Of a DNA stretch of 64,000 bases, positions 19,229-28,000 are shown piece by piece. The stretch is from Microvelia longipes (Eukaryota > Arthropoda > Insecta > Hemiptera > Veliidae), in the NCBI GenBank assembly GCA_018340805.1, contig JACMZG010000032.1, forward strand, positions 7,340,855 to 7,404,854, in the 5' to 3' direction. Every line of letters begins with the position of its first letter. Position 1 is the first letter of the stretch. Made by a program: the position numbers and the translations under genes. The notes under the pieces are model-generated. The model saw only the letters and a program-made list of their open reading frames with translations. It did no database searches and was not told the origin of the DNA.

Positions 19229-20644
19229 TTAACGGGGGATTGGGTACTGCTCGTCTTTTATATTTTTGTTGACAGTGGTTTTGTAGTCAGCGCAAATTCT
19301 AATGTTTCCATTAGGTTTAACCACTGGTACTATGGGTGTCCCCCAGTCTGATTGTTCTACTTTTGTAATGATTTCTAACTTTTCAAGCCTTTCTAATTCT
19401 TCTTCCACTTTGTTCTTAATAGCAAATGGTACTTGTCGTGCTTTCAGAAAAACAGGTTTCGTGTCTTCTTTTAGATAGAGGTGCCCTTTTATGTTTGGTA
19501 TCGTTCCTATTTCGTCTGTAGTGAAAACGTCTTTGTATGTTCCTAATAATTTATCTAACTCTAGTTTCGATGTTTCCTTTAATAATTTGATTTCTGCCCA
19601 GTCTAGTCGAACTTCTCTCATCCATTCTCTGCCAAAAATAGGGTCAACATTCTGTTTAATCAAGTACAGTTTTCCGAAAAATTCTTGGTTCTTATATTTT
19701 CCTCTAACATAGACCACTCCTTTTGGCTTAATAATCTCACCAGTGTAAGTTTTTAGTTGTACTCGGGTGTCATGAATCTTCTTTTTTATCTTAAGTTTTT
19801 CAAAGTCCAACACCGACATAGTACTTAGTGCGGCTCCCGTATCAAGTTCCATGCTTATGGGTCTACCATCAAGAGTAATATTTATGCTAAACTTGTCTGA
19901 AGTTTGATTTTTTGTTAGTAAATTTATTTCGTATTGTTCTTCTTGGTCCGCTGGCTCGTGTTCTGTTTCTACTTGTTTCGTGCCCTTTTCCTTCTTTCCT
20001 TTTCCCAAACAAACCCTTGCCAAATGCCCAATAATTCCACATAAACTACATCTAACCTTAATAAATCTACATTCATGAGCTCTATGTTTAGCGTCTCCGC
20101 ATCGGAAACATTTGCCCTTTAGAGATTCTGCATTCCGCGTTTCCTCACTGTTCTTATCCCGTTCCGTATTTATTCTATTGTTATTTCTTTTAATTTGATT
20201 CACTTTAGATTCATAATCCGTATTTTTCGTCATACTTTTGTTTTCAACTTTAGCCAATTCAATAGATGTTGCTAAATTAACTGCTTCTTGTAATGAATTT
20301 GTACTTTTTTCTTGTAATAACTTTACTTTTATTTCCGAATCTCGTACCCCCCTTACAAATTGTAGTCTTAAAAATAATTCTGCTACGGACTTACCGCATT
20401 CACATTTAAAGTTGCATTTGGCACTTGCTTTTTTAAGTTCGCTTATGTACTCGGTTATAGTCTCGTGTTCTCTTTGTTCTCGTGACATAAATTTGTGCTG
20501 TAGAGTCCATATGCTGGGTTGTGGGTCGTAATAGTTTCTTAGTGTGTCTACTAGCTCTGTGTAACTCTTACTTACAGGTTCTTCTGGTGCACATAAGTCA
20601 TTTAGTTTCTCGTGCATTAAAGGTGGTAATGCATTAATGAGCAT
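19229..20644 (-). CDS. Gypsy Gag C-terminal half, nucleocapsid, protease and RT N-terminus
   Basis: In order: capsid-like helical region (ALPPLMHEKLNDLC to VRGVRD), a charged linker, two CCHC zinc knuckles (CFRCGDAKHRAHEC and CSLCGIIGHLARVC), an aspartic protease active site (ELDTGAALSTMS), and the start of RT (WGTPIVPVVKPNGNIRICAD). Gag and pol domains lie in one frame here, so this element apparently needs no programmed shift between nucleocapsid and protease. The frame ends prematurely at DEQYPIPR owing to a one-base change beside a C run. Confidence 0.9.
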   Translation of the reverse strand: MLINALPPLMHEKLNDLCAPEEPVSKSYTELVDTLRNYYDPQPSIWTLQHKFMSREQREHETITEYISELKKASAKCNFKCECGKSVAELFLRLQFVRGVRDSEIKVKLLQEKSTNSLQEAVNLATSIELAKVENKSMTKNTDYESKVNQIKRNNNRINTERDKNSEETRNAESLKGKCFRCGDAKHRAHECRFIKVRCSLCGIIGHLARVCLGKGKKEKGTKQVETEHEPADQEEQYEINLLTKNQTSDKFSINITLDGRPISMELDTGAALSTMSVLDFEKLKIKKKIHDTRVQLKTYTGEIIKPKGVVYVRGKYKNQEFFGKLYLIKQNVDPIFGREWMREVRLDWAEIKLLKETSKLELDKLLGTYKDVFTTDEIGTIPNIKGHLYLKEDTKPVFLKARQVPFAIKNKVEEELERLEKLEIITKVEQSDWGTPIVPVVKPNGNIRICADYKTTVNKNIKDEQYPIPR

Positions 20645-21114
20645 ATAAACTTTTGTCTGTTCCTCGTATATTCCTCTGAGCTTTGCGAATACTTCAAATC
20701 TTTAAATAAATTTGTGAATGACTCGTCTATTTGGTAAGATGTAAAATTAACATTACCTGAGATGAGAAAAGTAGATGGAGTGGTATTTACTGAAGTTTTA
20801 CTCGTACTGGGAGTACTTTCTTTCTCTCTACTCTTTGCTTTTACCTTCTCAACCGCCACTTTTATTTTAACCATTTCATCTTCCATACTGTTCCTATAAG
20901 TTTCCTCTTCTTTCGAATTTATCGCCAAATCATCAATTTCGTCCTGAATATCATTATACTTGTTCCAGTTGTCTTTCAAATTGTCCCATCTTTGCTCTAA
21001 CTCAGATATTTCCCACTCAGTTCGTGTGTCTAATAAATTTCGAAATTTTGTAAAATGCCCCTTAATCGTAGCTCTCTTTCTTATGTACTTACGTAATATT
21101 AACTCGTCTTCCAT
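20617..21114 (-). CDS. Gypsy Gag N-terminal part
   Basis: Starts at ATG 21114, only 25 bases inside the 5' LTR, right after the primer-binding site. It is highly charged and predicted helical (RTEWEISELEQRWDNLKDNW), followed by a Ser/Thr-rich segment and NVNFTSYQIDESFTNLFKDL. The frame goes out of register near 20690 relative to the capsid region that overlaps it. No membrane or signal sequence. Confidence 0.75.
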   Translation of the reverse strand: MEDELILRKYIRKRATIKGHFTKFRNLLDTRTEWEISELEQRWDNLKDNWNKYNDIQDEIDDLAINSKEEETYRNSMEDEMVKIKVAVEKVKAKSREKESTPSTSKTSVNTTPSTFLISGNVNFTSYQIDESFTNLFKDLKYSQSSEEYTRNRQKFICSLMHYHL

Positions 21115-21139
21115 GTTTCCTTATTATCCTCGTCGCCAC
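21115..21139 (-). promoter_or_regulatory. Gypsy primer-binding site and 25-nt leader
   Basis: In element orientation, one base after the LTR, TGGCGACGAGGATAATAAGG begins with the TGG expected for pairing to the CCA end of a tRNA primer. The gag ATG follows immediately, so almost the whole leader is the primer-binding site. The tRNA species is not assigned. Confidence 0.7.
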
Positions 21140-21274
21140 TGTTATGTACTACGCTAGTTAATACTAAGTATTACAAAAAGTTAGAATCATTATTGTGATA
21201 TAATTGAATGAATTTCAAAACATCATATGACAAATTATGTCAAAACTCAAATATAAACAAATAAATATATATCA
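21140..21274 (-). repeat. Gypsy 5' LTR (135 bp)
   Basis: TG...CA termini, identical to 16907-17041. It is exceptionally short. The TATATATTTATTTG at its upstream end is the only evident TATA-like stretch. Followed on its outer side by the target duplication ATTCA at 21275-21279. Confidence 0.95.
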
Positions 21275-21279
21275 ATTCA

Positions 21280-21673
21280 TCTAAGAAATAAATTTTAGAA
21301 ACGAAATAATTTCGTGAGCTTTTTTTTAAAGATGAGGTAACTTTAGAGTTAAGGTATTTTTATACTAGCATTAGTGTAAATAATTATTACTATGCATTTT
21401 ACAAACAATTGTTTACACCAAGAGAAATAGAGCCTGCGTCATGGCAATGGCAGATAATTCGGCCCAATAAAATGTATCTTCATAAAACCAAAACAACTCC
21501 AGACATAAAATTGATTTGGGGCAGTGTGTTTTTGGGAACACCCTTATAAAATTTAAAGAAGGTAACAGAGAAGTAACAAACTGCACACTTGCGATAAAAC
21601 TCGTCACTGCATTGTTGTTTTAAATTTGGCAAACATTGCTAGAAATTGTTGAAGTCTGGAGAAATGATGTTAC
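21280..21673. other. Intron sequence, nothing recognised
   Basis: AT-rich DNA between the Gypsy element and the PDZ2/PDZ3 exon. No repeat arms or coding signals are seen. Confidence 0.45.
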
Positions 21674-21946
21674 CTCTCAGCTAAACTCGCTGCCTTGACG
21701 TTAGACACGATAACATTGCCTCCTGAATCAGTAAGACTGAGTCCGACATTGGCTTTAGATGGAGATTCGATATCCACCACTAGTGGACCTGATGATCGAA
21801 GTCTTGTTAGAAGTGAGACGTCGTACTCTACAGTCAGCCAAACTATAGGTACGCTTAGAGCTAATTCAACTTCTCTTAGTGTTAAACCCGACAAGCTTCT
21901 TCCGTTTACCGCTAGGAGGCGGTCACCAACACGAAGAGTACCTTCC
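21674..21946 (-). CDS. Grip: GRIP-like gene exon, end of PDZ2 and start of PDZ3
   Basis: A 273-base exon, acceptor CTAACTTGCAG, donor GAGAG|GTAACA, phase 2 in and out. It encodes REGTLRVGDRLLAVNGRSLS, the helix LTLREVELAL and VWLTVEYDVSLL, ending the first PDZ. It then opens the next with GPLVVDIESPSKANVGLSL (carboxylate-binding loop VGLSL) and NVIVSNVKAASLAER. The order REGTxxxGDRLLxVxG...EYDVSxx...SGPLxVxI is the diagnostic PDZ2-PDZ3 junction of GRIP proteins, where the two domains are closely spaced and thought to pack together. Confidence 0.85.
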
Positions 21947-22261
21947 CTGCAAGTTAGACACATCATTAAACGATATTATTAATGTGATTTAGTTTTTAAA
22001 ACAATACATTGCTATGACATTACAAACAAAGTCAAGTAAGCTAAAAATTATTTGGTGTGGAGCAGAGTCAGAAAGATACGGAGTCTCAGGATCTAAACAC
22101 CTAAGCAGCGAAAGACAGGACCTAATACAGAGGTTTTTTGGTCCCAGGAATAATGATTCGTATAGTAACGTTATTCTTGAGGGTCACAATGGTACAATCG
22201 TAGCACGTGCGTCTACCACCCAGTCAGTCTGGGTGCTGGCAGGTTCTCGTAAAAGATCCCT

Positions 22262-22340
22262 AACCGTTTCGAGAGAAGGGAAGCTAAGTGTAACATTTGC
22301 TTTAGATGGAGATTCTATATTCACTGCTAGTCAGGCATAG
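22262..22340 (-). pseudogene. Relic duplicate of the PDZ3-start exon
   Basis: On the minus strand this stretch translates LAVNIESPSKANVTLSF, closely matching LVVDIESPSKANVGLSL of the exon at 21674-21946. The nucleotide core GCTTTAGATGGAGATTC (plus strand) is identical in both. A stop codon lies just upstream of the similarity, and downstream the frame diverges into unrelated sequence. It sits 5' of the real exon in transcript order. It is either a decayed tandem exon duplication or a formerly alternative exon. Confidence 0.6.
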
Positions 22341-22419
22341 GTATAGCCATTAAAACTCTTCTGTGAGTTAGTCAAAAAAATATCTGCACTTGGACTCATA
22401 AAGTAGACACTATCTTTTA

Positions 22420-22495
22420 TCTAAGGGAGTTAGCAAAAAGGGCTCAACAACATGGCCTACTTGGTAGGTGATATGTCACCTCTTCCTAATTAGAA
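22420..22495. repeat. ~80-bp dispersed repeat, copy 2 (SINE-like)
   Basis: GAGTTAGCAAAAAGGGCTCA through GTCACCTCTTCCTAATTAG matches copies at 9.99 and 63.31 kb. The remaining intron DNA of 21947-22968 outside this repeat and the exon relic shows no recognised feature. Confidence 0.5.
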
Positions 22496-22968
22496 TCTCT
22501 ACCACTACGTGATTCATAAAGATTCCTCCCACTGAGACCGTAGAACTTTGACTTTCAGGCCAGAAATAAAGAATAGGGTTTCTTATAAGAGGGTCCGGGA
22601 GGTTCGCCCCCCCCCCTCATTTTCACTTTATCGAAAAACCTCCAAAGAGGCTCTGATATGGAATATGTTTGTGGACGCTACTGCCTCGGTTCTTTATAGT
22701 ATCACTTCAGGAACGAGAGACATTGCACAAACAGTGCATTAGTTGAACAGCGTACAGAGGGGGTAGAAATACTGCGAGCTTCTCTTTATTTTCTCCTCGA
22801 GACGTAATCAGAAGAGGCGATGGTTAGAAAAAGTAAAACGCTAGAATGACCCTCTGGGTGAAGATTTGAAAGCTAAATTTTTAAGGACTATTGTCGTAAA
22901 GGAAACATCCTACTTAATCATCGTCTAGATTAGATGATAACCACTATTCAACTTTGTTTTAGGCTTAC

Positions 22969-23137
22969 CTATAAGCTGGGCTACCAGGCTTAATGAAAGT
23001 AACAGTGAGAGGACTACAAACTCCATCTGGAAGTCTTCCACCCATCAGATTGATTCCTAATCCTGTTTCATCTCTTTCCAGCGACATTCCGACAACTCTG
23101 CTTACCATACCATCTTCTTCCGGTGGTTGTTGACTAC
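22969..23137 (-). CDS. Grip: GRIP-like gene exon, first half of PDZ2-like domain
   Basis: A 169-base exon, acceptor CGTAATTTTCAG, donor TATAG|GTAAGC, phase 1 in and phase 2 out. The translation begins SQQPPEEDGMVSRVVGMSLE and contains the carboxylate-binding loop TGLGINLMGG, followed by LTVTFIKPGSPAYR, the beta-C strand and turn. It joins in frame to REGTLRVGDRLL of the next exon to form one complete PDZ. By order and by PxGPADREGT-type similarity it corresponds to vertebrate GRIP PDZ2. Confidence 0.8.
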
Positions 23138-23989
23138 CTGAAAATTACGAGCAAAGATAAGTTGTGATGTTAGTCAGGGTAGACAGTAAGGAAGTCCTCT
23201 GAGATGAACAGGGTTATTGTCCATTTTCTCTGTATAGTTTTAAATTTTCCATCACCACTGCTGTACAATATCTCAATGAAATTACCAAAGGAAAAGTGAC
23301 GGCGCTTTCCTTTTAGCCTCTCACTTAAACAGCAAAGCCTGTTTCAGCTGGGATTGAACCCTAGTGGTAGAATTAAAATGATTATACCTCTTTATTATTC
23401 GTATTAATTAAACATAAAGGTAATTTTGTATTACATTATCTGATATTATCATTACTTTATTTCGAAGAAAGCTAAACTTCTTATGAAGAATGGTGTTTGT
23501 ATTAAAGATACAATATCTGGCTTGTGGATTTTACTAAAGACCCAAGCCAGATAAGCAGTTCCTTGCTCAGATAGGCAAAGATTTGGTTACTCCCTGAACA
23601 CATGTCTATAATTATTCTTAATATTTTGTTTTTTGAGACTAATGATACCTCACTAGCTAGCGGGACTAGAGGAAAATATACTAGACAAACTGAGAACTAA
23701 AGTGACAGGTGCAGTACCGTGAAGGAGAGGGCACAAGTACCAAGGTGTTCTCTGGTTGCATTGCGTGCCTGGACTTTGGGGTTTTCAGGAAAATCATATT
23801 GAACAGAGTTTCACTCTGTTCAATAATCCACTTGGGCTGCACTTGTCCACTTATAAAGTGGACAACCTATAATTCATAAACACTCTACGGCTTTAAGAGT
23901 AAAAAAATCCATTGTAAAGTCCATTTTCTTTCAAGCGAAGATCTACACCTCTAAACCCTACTAGAACTCAAGATACCTTCAGATCTTAC
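23138..23989. other. Intron sequence with two adjacent short hairpins
   Basis: Mostly anonymous. At 23798-23824 ATTGAACAGAGT and ACTCTGTTCAAT form a perfect 12-bp stem with a 3-base loop. At 23845-23863 GTCCACTT and AAGTGGAC form an 8-bp stem. A minus-strand GGGTTCAATCCC near 23350 resembles a tRNA T-arm, but the rest of a tRNA is absent. Confidence 0.5.
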
Positions 23990-24289
23990 CTAAACCCATG
24001 TTTTCATTGATGCACTGCTGGCATTCAGGCGGGTACCTCTGATAGAAATTGCCATTAAACTCCATCCTTTGGTCGTAAGGACTGTTCTGAGACTTCCTGA
24101 GAGTCCGGGGGCTCGCTGCTCTTTTGTCGTACCTATCATAGCTAGGTACATTCTGCTGATAGTTTGAATTATGATGATATTGCTCCGGCTGGTTGTTGTT
24201 AATGAAATTTTGCTGACGATCGATTAAATCTGGTTCAGCAGTCGTGGTATTCCCTCCCATTCCAGGACAGAAAGCTTTGTCTAAACTCC
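23990..24289 (-). CDS. Grip: GRIP-like gene exon, disordered segment upstream of PDZ2
   Basis: A 300-base exon, acceptor GCTGTTTTCAG, donor TTTAG|GTAAGA, phase 1 in and out. It encodes SLDKAFCPGMGGNTTTAEPD, an Asn/Gln/Tyr-rich middle (NNNQPEQYHHNSNYQQN) and a basic SPRTLRKSQNSP stretch, ending QRYPPECQQCINENMGLG. It is low-complexity and probably unstructured. It is supported as coding by its long open frame between good splice sites and by phase agreement with the PDZ2 exon. PDZ1, expected before it, is not seen in the window. Confidence 0.65.
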
Positions 24290-25063
24290 CTGAAAACAGC
24301 AATTCAAATTAGTTTAGTTAAATTAGATTTCTTGAGTATTAGTTATAGTTTAGAGGGTCTGAAAAATACATGCCTTTAATGAAAACAGACCGGGAGGAAA
24401 TAGCGGGCTTAATTTGCGGATTAAAATTTGACAGTAGACTTTAAGTAGGGCTTTCCGTATAAATCTCCCTTCCCCATATTTATGTCCCTTCTGAAATAAA
24501 TTTCTCATTGACATATCTATATTCTTTCCTATATTCATGACTGGTCCTTGAAGAATGGGCTCCGTATCCATATTGTAAGGTCAAATGAAGAAGTAACTCT
24601 CTGCCATAAACTAACTGGGATCTAGAAGAGGGATATCGGTTCCTTTTTTTCTAATTCCTCTAATTGCTCTACCACTACTATGTATTGCAAAGACTTGAAA
24701 CTTTGTACTCATGCTCAGCACATTGTGCTGTTAAATCTAAAAGCTTCCGTTTTTTATATAATGCTAAGAAAATTACTCTTTACTCTTTATTGAAATAAAT
24801 GTAACGAGGGTAAACGCAATCAGGAGGATTCACTATAGCGTGTACCAATGGTGCGATTCTAATAATATATTGTGGTCATAGTGTTGGCAATAATAAATTA
24901 TTTATGCTTGATAAGAATAGAGCAGTGTAACGTCACAATGTCAGTAGGTAAACATTATGAAATGATAACATAAGAAGATAACGAACTTAATAATTCAATG
25001 TCAATTCAAAAAATAAATATCTATTATAATGGGAATTAAAATGATGCACTTTGTGCTGATGTG
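24290..25063. other. Intron sequence before the satellite, nothing recognised
   Basis: AT-rich, no splice-bounded frames. It ends where the 55-bp array begins with a diverged first unit. Confidence 0.45.
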
Positions 25064-28000
25064 TTTTTCTCTAAGGGGCGGTAAAACTTTCACACAGTAT
25101 AGTCAGTACAGTGCAGGAGATTTCTCTAAGGGGCGGTAAAACTTTCACACAGTATGGTCAGTACAGTGCACGAGATTTCTCTAAGGGGCGGTAAAGCTTT
25201 CACACAGTATGGTCAGACAGTGCAGGAGATTTCTCTAAGGTGCGGTAAAGCTTTCACACAGTATAGTCAGTACAGTGCAGGAGATTTCTCTAAGGGGCGG
25301 TAAAGCTTTCACACAGTATGGTCAGTACAGTGCAGGAGATTTCTCTAAGGGGCGGTAAAGTATGGTCAGTACAGTGCAGGAAAGCAGGGTCAGTATTTTC
25401 TCTAAGGGGCGGTAAAGCTTCACACAGTATGGTCAGTACAGTGCAGGAGATTTCTCTAAGGGGCGGTAAAGCTTTCACACAGTATGGTCAGTACAGTGCA
25501 GGAGATTTCTCTAAGGGGCGGTAAAGCTTTCACACAGTATGGTCAGTACAGTGCAGGAGATTTTCTCTAAGGGGCGGTAAAGCTTTCACACAGTATAGTC
25601 AGTACAGTGCAGGAGATTTCTCTAAGGTGCGGTAAAGCTTTCACACAGTATGGTCAGTACAGTGCAGGAGATTTCTCTAAGGGGCGGTAAAGCTTTCACA
25701 CAGTATAGTCAGTACAGTGCAGGAGATTTCTCTAAGGTGCGGTAAAGCTTTCACACAGTATGGTCAGTACAGTGCAGGAGATTTCTCTAAGGGCGCGGTA
25801 AAGCTTTCCACACAGTATGTCAGTACAGTGCAGGAGATTTCTCTAAGGGGCGGTAAAGCTTTCACACAGTAATAGTCAGTACAGTGCAGGAGATTTCTCT
25901 AAGGGCGGTAAAGCTTTCACACAGTATAGTCAGTACAGTGCAGGAGATTTCTCTAAGGGGCGGTAAAGCTTTTCACACAGTATAGTCAGTACAGTGCAGG
26001 AGATTTCTCTAAGGGGCGGTAAAGCTTTCACACAGTAGGTCAGTACAGTGCAGGAGATTTCTCTAAGGGGCGGTAAAAAGCTTTCACACAGTATGTCATA
26101 CAGTGCAGGAGATTTCTCTAAGGGGCGGTAAAGGTATTCAGTCACACAGTTATAAAGGGGCAGTACAGTGCAGGAGATTTCTCTAAGGGGCGGTAAAAGC
26201 TTTCACACAGTATGGTCAGTACAGTGCAGGAGATTCTCTAAGGGGCGGTAAAGCTTTCACACAGTATGGTCAGTACAGTGCAGGAGATTTCTCTAAGGGG
26301 CGGTAAAGCTTTCACACAGTATGGTCAGTACAGTGCAGGAGATTTCTCTAAGGGGCGGTAAAGCTTTCACACAGCAGTACACAGGAATTTCTCTAAGGGC
26401 GTAAAGCTTTCACACAGTTAGTCAGACAGTGCAGAGATTTCTCTAAGGCGGTAAAGCTTTCACACAGTATGGTCAGTACAGTGCAGGAGATTTCTCTAAG
26501 GGCGGTAAAGCTTTCACAGTATGGTCAGTACAGTGCAGGAGATTTCTCTAAGGGGCGGTAAAGCTTTCACACAGTATGTCAGTACAGTGCACTCTAGGGC
26601 GGTAAAGCTTTTCACACAGTATGGTCAGTACAGTGCAGGAGATTTCTCTAAGGGGCGGTAAAGCTTTCAAACAGTATGTCAGTACAGTGCAGGAGATTTC
26701 TCTAAGGGGCGGTAAAGCTTTCACACAGTATGGTAGTCAGTACAGTGCAGGAGATTTCTCTAAGGGCGGTAAAGCTTTCACACAGTATGGTCAGTACAGT
26801 GCAGGAATTTCTCTAAGGGCGGTAAAGCTTTCACACAGTCAGTACAGTGCAGGAGATTTCTCTAAGGTGCGGTAAAGCTTTCACACAGTATAGTCAGTAC
26901 AGTGCAGGATTTCTCTAAGGTGCGGTAAAGCTTCACACAGTATGGTCAGTACAGTTGATTCACACAGTAATGGTCAGTACAGTGCAGGAGATTTCTCTAA
27001 GGGGCGGTAAAGCTTTCAACAGTATGGTCAGTACAGTGCAGGAAGATTTCTCTAAGGGCGTTAAAGCTTTCACACAGTATGGTCAGTACAGTGCAGGAGA
27101 TTTCTCTAAGGGGCGGTAAAGCTTTCACACAGTATGGTCAGTACAGTGCAGAGATTTCTCTAAGGCGGTAAAGCTTCAACAGTATGGTCAGTACAGTGCA
27201 GGAGATTTCTCTAAGGCGGTAAAGCTTTCACACAGTATGGTCAGTACAGTGCAGGAGATTTCTCTAAGGGCGGTAAAGCTTTCACACAGTATGGTCAGTA
27301 CAGTGCAGGAGATTTCTCTAAGGGGCTTTCACACAGTAGGTCAGTAGTGCTTTCTCTAAGGGCGGTAAAGCTTTCACACAGTATGTCAGTACAGTGCAGG
27401 AGATTTCCTCTAAGGGCGGTAAAGCTTTCACACAGTATGGTCAGTACAGTGCAGGAGATTTCTCTAAGGGCGGTAAAGCTTTCACACAGTATAGTCAGTA
27501 CAGTGCAGGAGATTTCTCTAAGGTGCGGTAAAGCTTTCAACAGTATGGTCAGTACAGTGCAGGAGATTTCTCTAAGGGGCGGTAAAGCTTTCACACAGTA
27601 TGGTCAGTACAGTGCAGGAGATTTCTCTAAGGGGCGGTAAAGCTTTCACACAGTATAGTCAGTACAGTGCAGGAGATTTCTCTAAGGGCGGTAAAGCTTT
27701 CACACAGTATGGTCAGTACAGTGCAGGAGATTTCTCTAAGGGGCGGTAAAGCTTTCACACAGTATAGTCAGTACAGTGCAGGAGATTTCTCTAAGGTGCG
27801 GTAAAGCTTTCACACAGTATGGTCAGTACAGTGCAGGAGATTTCTCTAAGGGGCGGTAAAGCTTTCACACAGTATGGTCAGTACAGTGCAGGAGATTTCT
27901 CTAAAGGGGCGGTAAAGCTTTCACACAGTATGGTCAGTACAGTGCAGGAGATTTCTCTAAGGGGCGGTAAAAGCTTTCACACAGTATGGTCAGTACAGTG

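Larger units (their letters stand above)
16907..21274 (-). mobile_element. Complete Ty3/Gypsy LTR retrotransposon (4368 bp)
   Basis: Two LTRs of 135 bp, identical at every base compared, flank a gag-pol body read on the minus strand. The 5-bp duplication ATTCA abuts both ends (16902-16906 and 21275-21279). In element orientation the order is 5' LTR, primer-binding site starting TGGCGACGAGG one base after the LTR, gag with CCHC knuckles, protease, reverse transcriptase, RNase H, integrase, a purine-rich tract (AGAGGGGAGCGA) and the 3' LTR. That order (RNase H before integrase) identifies Ty3/Gypsy. No envelope frame is present. Identical LTRs imply a very recent insertion, yet pol and gag are broken by several single-base frame shifts. 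It sits in the GRIP intron between exons 21674-21946 and 16212-16366, in the same orientation as the gene. Confidence 0.95.

Noticed and set aside
16907..21274. An envelope gene that would make the Gypsy element an errantivirus
   Set aside because: The integrase stop lies in the 3' LTR, leaving no room for a further frame.
22014..22340. Plus-strand 108-codon frame
   Set aside because: Its 3' part is the antisense of the exon relic, and it shows no domain. The minus-strand similarity explains it.
23330..23370. tRNA-like T-arm GGGTTCAATCCC on the minus strand
   Set aside because: The B-box-like stretch stands alone, with no A box or cloverleaf at proper spacing.
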